From Alphaproteobacteria bacterium (GTDB lineage Bacteria; Pseudomonadota; Alphaproteobacteria; Rhizobiales; Xanthobacteraceae), in contig VBAH01000072.1 of the NCBI GenBank assembly GCA_005884685.1, forward strand, positions 124,001 to 188,000: a stretch of DNA of 64,000 nucleotides. The letters are read 5' to 3'. Each line of letters begins with the position of its first letter. Positions within the stretch are counted from its first letter, which is position 1. A program made the position numbers and the translations under genes. The notes below the pieces were generated by a model that had not been told where the DNA came from, made no database searches, and worked only from the letters and a program-made list of their open reading frames with translations. Below are positions 61,423-64,000 of this stretch, piece by piece.

Positions 61423-63034
61423 TCCCGTCGCGCCGCAAGCACGCGCGGGCAGCGCGGACTTCGACGTCATCGTCGTCGGCGCCGGCTTCGCCGGCCTCTA
61501 TATGCTGCACCGGCTGCGCGGCATGGGTTTTTCCGTGCGCGTGCTGGAAGCCGGCAGCGGCGTCGGCGGCACGTGGTACTGGAACCGCTATCCCGGCGCG
61601 CGCTGCGACGTCGAGAGCGTGGAGTACTCCTTCCAGTTCTCGCCCGAGCTGCAGCAGGAGTGGGACTGGAGCGAACGCTACGCCGCGCAGCCGGAGCTGT
61701 TGCGTTACGCCAATCATGTCGCTGATCGCTTCGACCTGCGCCGCGACATCGCGTTCGACACGCGCGTGACAACCGCGACGTTTGACGACGCGGCGAACCG
61801 CTGGGTGATCGAGACGGACAGCGGGAAACGCCTCTCGACAAACTATTGCGTGATGGCGACCGGTTGCCTCTCGGTGCCGAACGAGCCGAAGTTCAAGGGC
61901 ACCGAAACATTCGCCGGACCGACCTATCACACCGGCCGGTGGCCGCATGAGGGCGTCGACTTCAGCGCCCGGCGGGTCGGCATCATCGGCACCGGCTCGT
62001 CGGCGGTGCAATCGATCCCGCTGATCGCCGACCAGGCCGCTCACTTGTACGTGTTCCAGCGCACGCCGAGCTTCGTCGTGCCGGCGCGCAACGTGCCGCT
62101 CGATCCGCGAGAGCGGGAAGCGATCAAGGCCGAGTATCCGGCGCTGCGCGCACTGGCCAAGACGCGGCGCAACGGACTGTTTTGCGAGACCCGCAATGTC
62201 TCGGCGCTTGCGGTCAGCGACGAAGAGCGCGAGCGCGCCTTTCGTGAGCGCTACGACCGCGGCGGGCTTTGCTATACCGGCACGTTCAACGATCTCCTGG
62301 TCGACAGGCGCTCAAACGAGGCCGCCGCGGATTTCCTGCGCGCGCGCATCCGCGAGGCGGTGCACGATCCCGAAACCGCGGAGACGCTCTGTCCGCGCAC
62401 GGTGGTCGGCGGCAAACGGCTCTGCATCGACACCGGCTATTACGAAACCTTCAACCGCGACAACGTCACACTGATCGACCTGAACAAGGCGCCGCTCGAA
62501 CAGATCACGCGCGACGGCCTGATCGCGGGCGGCAAGGCCTATACGCTCGACGCGGTCGTTTATGCGATCGGATTCGACGCGATGACCGGCGCGCTCACCC
62601 GCATCGACATCCACGGCAAAGACGGCACGCGGCTTGCCGAGAAATGGGCCGAAGGGCCGCGCACCTATCTGGGGCTGGGCATTGCGGGATTTCCCAATCT
62701 CTTCACCGTCACCGGCCCGGGCAGCCCGTCGGTGCTGACCAACATGCTGCCGACGATCGAGCAACACGTCGACTGGATCGCGGATTGCATCGGCACGATG
62801 CGCAAACGAAACTTCCGCCGCATCGAGGCGACACCGGAGGCCGAGACCGCGTGGGTGGCCGAAGTCAATCGCATCGCCGACGGCACGCTCTTTCCCACCT
62901 GCAATTCCTGGTATCTCGGCGCGAACATCCCGGGAAAGCCGCGCGTGTTCATGCCCTATATCGGCTTTCCGCCCTACGTCGAGAAATGCAACGAGGTTGC
63001 GGCGAGCGGATATTCGGGCTTCGCGCTGAGCTAG
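61406..63034 (+). CDS. Baeyer-Villiger-type flavin monooxygenase
   Basis: 542 residues from the ATG at 61406, overlapping the previous gene by 17 bp. FAD-binding GAGFAGLYMLHRLRG, then GVGGTWYWNRYPGARCDVES, the BVMO fingerprint TFAGPTYHTGRWPHEG (FxGxxxHxxxW), NADPH-binding GIIGTGSSAVQSIP, and VYAIGFDAMTGAL are all present. Such enzymes convert ketones to esters or lactones using NADPH and oxygen. The operon with a serine hydrolase and an LLM oxidoreductase fits ketone or terpenoid catabolism. Its TAG overlaps the convergent stop of the Fe-S protein gene. Confidence 0.92.
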   Translation: MQTLADPVAPQARAGSADFDVIVVGAGFAGLYMLHRLRGMGFSVRVLEAGSGVGGTWYWNRYPGARCDVESVEYSFQFSPELQQEWDWSERYAAQPELLRYANHVADRFDLRRDIAFDTRVTTATFDDAANRWVIETDSGKRLSTNYCVMATGCLSVPNEPKFKGTETFAGPTYHTGRWPHEGVDFSARRVGIIGTGSSAVQSIPLIADQAAHLYVFQRTPSFVVPARNVPLDPREREAIKAEYPALRALAKTRRNGLFCETRNVSALAVSDEERERAFRERYDRGGLCYTGTFNDLLVDRRSNEAAADFLRARIREAVHDPETAETLCPRTVVGGKRLCIDTGYYETFNRDNVTLIDLNKAPLEQITRDGLIAGGKAYTLDAVVYAIGFDAMTGALTRIDIHGKDGTRLAEKWAEGPRTYLGLGIAGFPNLFTVTGPGSPSVLTNMLPTIEQHVDWIADCIGTMRKRNFRRIEATPEAETAWVAEVNRIADGTLFPTCNSWYLGANIPGKPRVFMPYIGFPPYVEKCNEVAASGYSGFALS

Positions 63035-64000
63035 GGCACGCCAGCGCCGACGAGCGGCAACGGCTGATCGGCGATCATGCCGTTGATGACGACATTGCGC
63101 GCCAGGACGGGATCGAGGCCGTGCTGGGCAATGAGGTCGCTGCACTCGGCCAAAATGGCGTCGGCATCCTGCGTGATCTTCAGGTGCTTGTAATGATCCT
63201 CATGCGCGAAGCCCATGCTTTGGCCGACGAGCTCCAGGAGATTCACGATGCGGAACGGCCAGTCGCGCTCATGCGCGCACAACTCGCGCTGGTCGGAATG
63301 ATAGATCGTCGCGAGCGCCTCGATGCCCGCCTCGCGCGCAGCCTCCAGCTCCTTGAGCTGAAGCTCGCGCTTGTAGGCAGGCAGCATCGCGAGATTGAAA
63401 CTCTGCAGCCCGACCGCGGGCTGGTGCAGGTCGACCAGTTCGATCCCGGGTAGCGCCCGCAGGATATCCTCCGCCGCCTCGACCACACCGGAAATGCCGG
63501 GATGCTTGTGCAAGGCGACGCGCAGCGCCACGCGCTGGCGCAGCAGCGGCCGCAGCTCGTCCAGGTGGCGCCGCAGAAAACGCATGAAGGGCGTCATGTC
63601 GAACGGCTTCTCGCGCCCCGCTCTTTCGAAGGTCGGCAGCATCACCTCGGTGAACTGCACGAAGCAGCTCGGACACCAGGAGACGACTTCACCGGATTTG
63701 CTGGTCGCGAGCTTGTCGATGGTGTTGCCCGCAAACCGCCCCGAGGTATCGGCGTCGCCGGCGCGAAGCTGCAACACGCCGCAGCAATGCGTCGGACCGC
63801 CCATGACACGATAGCTCACGCCCAGCGCATCCATGATGTCGAGGCAAAGCAGCGGGATGTGCGGCGTCTTGAGCACGTTGCAGCCGGTGTAGAACACGAC
63901 GTCGGGTTCGCGTTCGGGCTCCGCCCGCAACGGCGCGGTGCTCGGGCGCTGCCCGAGCCGCTCCAGCGCCGCGTCGCTGAGCTGCAGCCGCGAGAGCACG
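63031..64000 (-). CDS. (Fe-S)-binding HdrB/GlpC-like protein, 5' end outside window
   Basis: About 322 residues are visible; a GTG at 63999 is in frame, but the gene may begin beyond the window. One CCG domain is clear: TGCNVLKTPHIPL, GPTHCCGVLQLRAG and SWCPSCFVQF. A second domain keeps the shape but has lost the cysteines (LHKHPGISGVVEAAEDIL, HSDQREL). Such subunits carry iron-sulfur centres in heterodisulfide reductase-like or glycolate/lactate oxidase complexes. Partner subunits are not visible here. It is convergent with the monooxygenase gene and their stop codons overlap. Confidence 0.85.
   Translation of the reverse strand, partial: VLSRLQLSDAALERLGQRPSTAPLRAEPEREPDVVFYTGCNVLKTPHIPLLCLDIMDALGVSYRVMGGPTHCCGVLQLRAGDADTSGRFAGNTIDKLATSKSGEVVSWCPSCFVQFTEVMLPTFERAGREKPFDMTPFMRFLRRHLDELRPLLRQRVALRVALHKHPGISGVVEAAEDILRALPGIELVDLHQPAVGLQSFNLAMLPAYKRELQLKELEAAREAGIEALATIYHSDQRELCAHERDWPFRIVNLLELVGQSMGFAHEDHYKHLKITQDADAILAECSDLIAQHGLDPVLARNVVINGMIADQPLPLVGAGVP

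Overview
The window is GC-rich and densely coded. It looks like the chromosome of an alphaproteobacterium of the order Hyphomicrobiales (Bradyrhizobium/Xanthobacteraceae-like); I do not name a genus. The grounds are several orphan Bug-type solute-binding proteins, intergenic palindromic repeats of kinds common in those genomes, a DctB/DctD-type pair, many short single-span membrane proteins, and a tRNA-Ile2(CAT) of alphaproteobacterial type. No rRNA, CRISPR array, integrase or recognisable insertion sequence is visible.

Layout. 1-5 kb: a secreted DUF1080 protein cut by the left edge, two Bug binding proteins, a polysaccharide-deacetylase-like protein and a methyltransferase. 5-8 kb: an accessory patch with a chain of hairpins (5.2-5.5 kb), a possible effector/immunity pair, a tandem ribbon-helix-helix regulator with twin operators, a divergent unknown gene and a 39-residue basic membrane peptide. 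A diverged copy of the 3' end of the YugP-type metallopeptidase gene lies inside this patch and the intact gene closes it on the right. 8-17 kb: two more Bug proteins, a lytic transglycosylase, two enolase-superfamily dehydratases, EttA and a DMT transporter. 17-22 kb: a flavin monooxygenase-like protein, an MhqO/MhqD-like dioxygenase and esterase pair, an amidohydrolase-2 enzyme and a PilZ protein. 23.1 kb: the tRNA. 23-36 kb: envelope genes, namely an outer-membrane protein, an OprB porin, a complete heavy-metal-type RND efflux operon and, just upstream, a DctB/DctD-like two-component system. A consensus-like sigma-54 promoter sits between the regulator and the efflux operon.

36-40 kb: a carbamoyltransferase, a methyltransferase and a stand-alone class II aminoacyl-tRNA-synthetase-like ligase, possibly a small biosynthetic locus. 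40.9-41.6 kb: three short translationally linked genes including DUF1360. 41.6-46.4 kb: a thioesterase, a gamma-glutamyltransferase-like enzyme and a complete ABC importer. 46.5-51.7 kb: a hydroxyacid dehydrogenase, then molybdenum-cofactor genes (tusA-like, mobB, moeA, mobA, fdhD). 51.8-52.5 kb: an AbrB-like/Doc toxin-antitoxin module with a palindromic operator. 52.5-55.6 kb: small proteins and an aldo/keto reductase. 55.9-59 kb: a HerA-like ATPase and a convergent SF1 helicase, separated by a palindromic repeat carrying a (TTCT)13 microsatellite. 59-64 kb: an operon of LLM oxidoreductase, serine hydrolase and Baeyer-Villiger-type monooxygenase, facing a truncated HdrB-like Fe-S protein.

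The main candidates for something undescribed are the sigma-54-linked RND operon, the carbamoyltransferase/methyltransferase/ligase locus, and the accessory patch at 5.2-8 kb. All function calls come from reading the translated sequence and remembered family signatures; no database search was possible.
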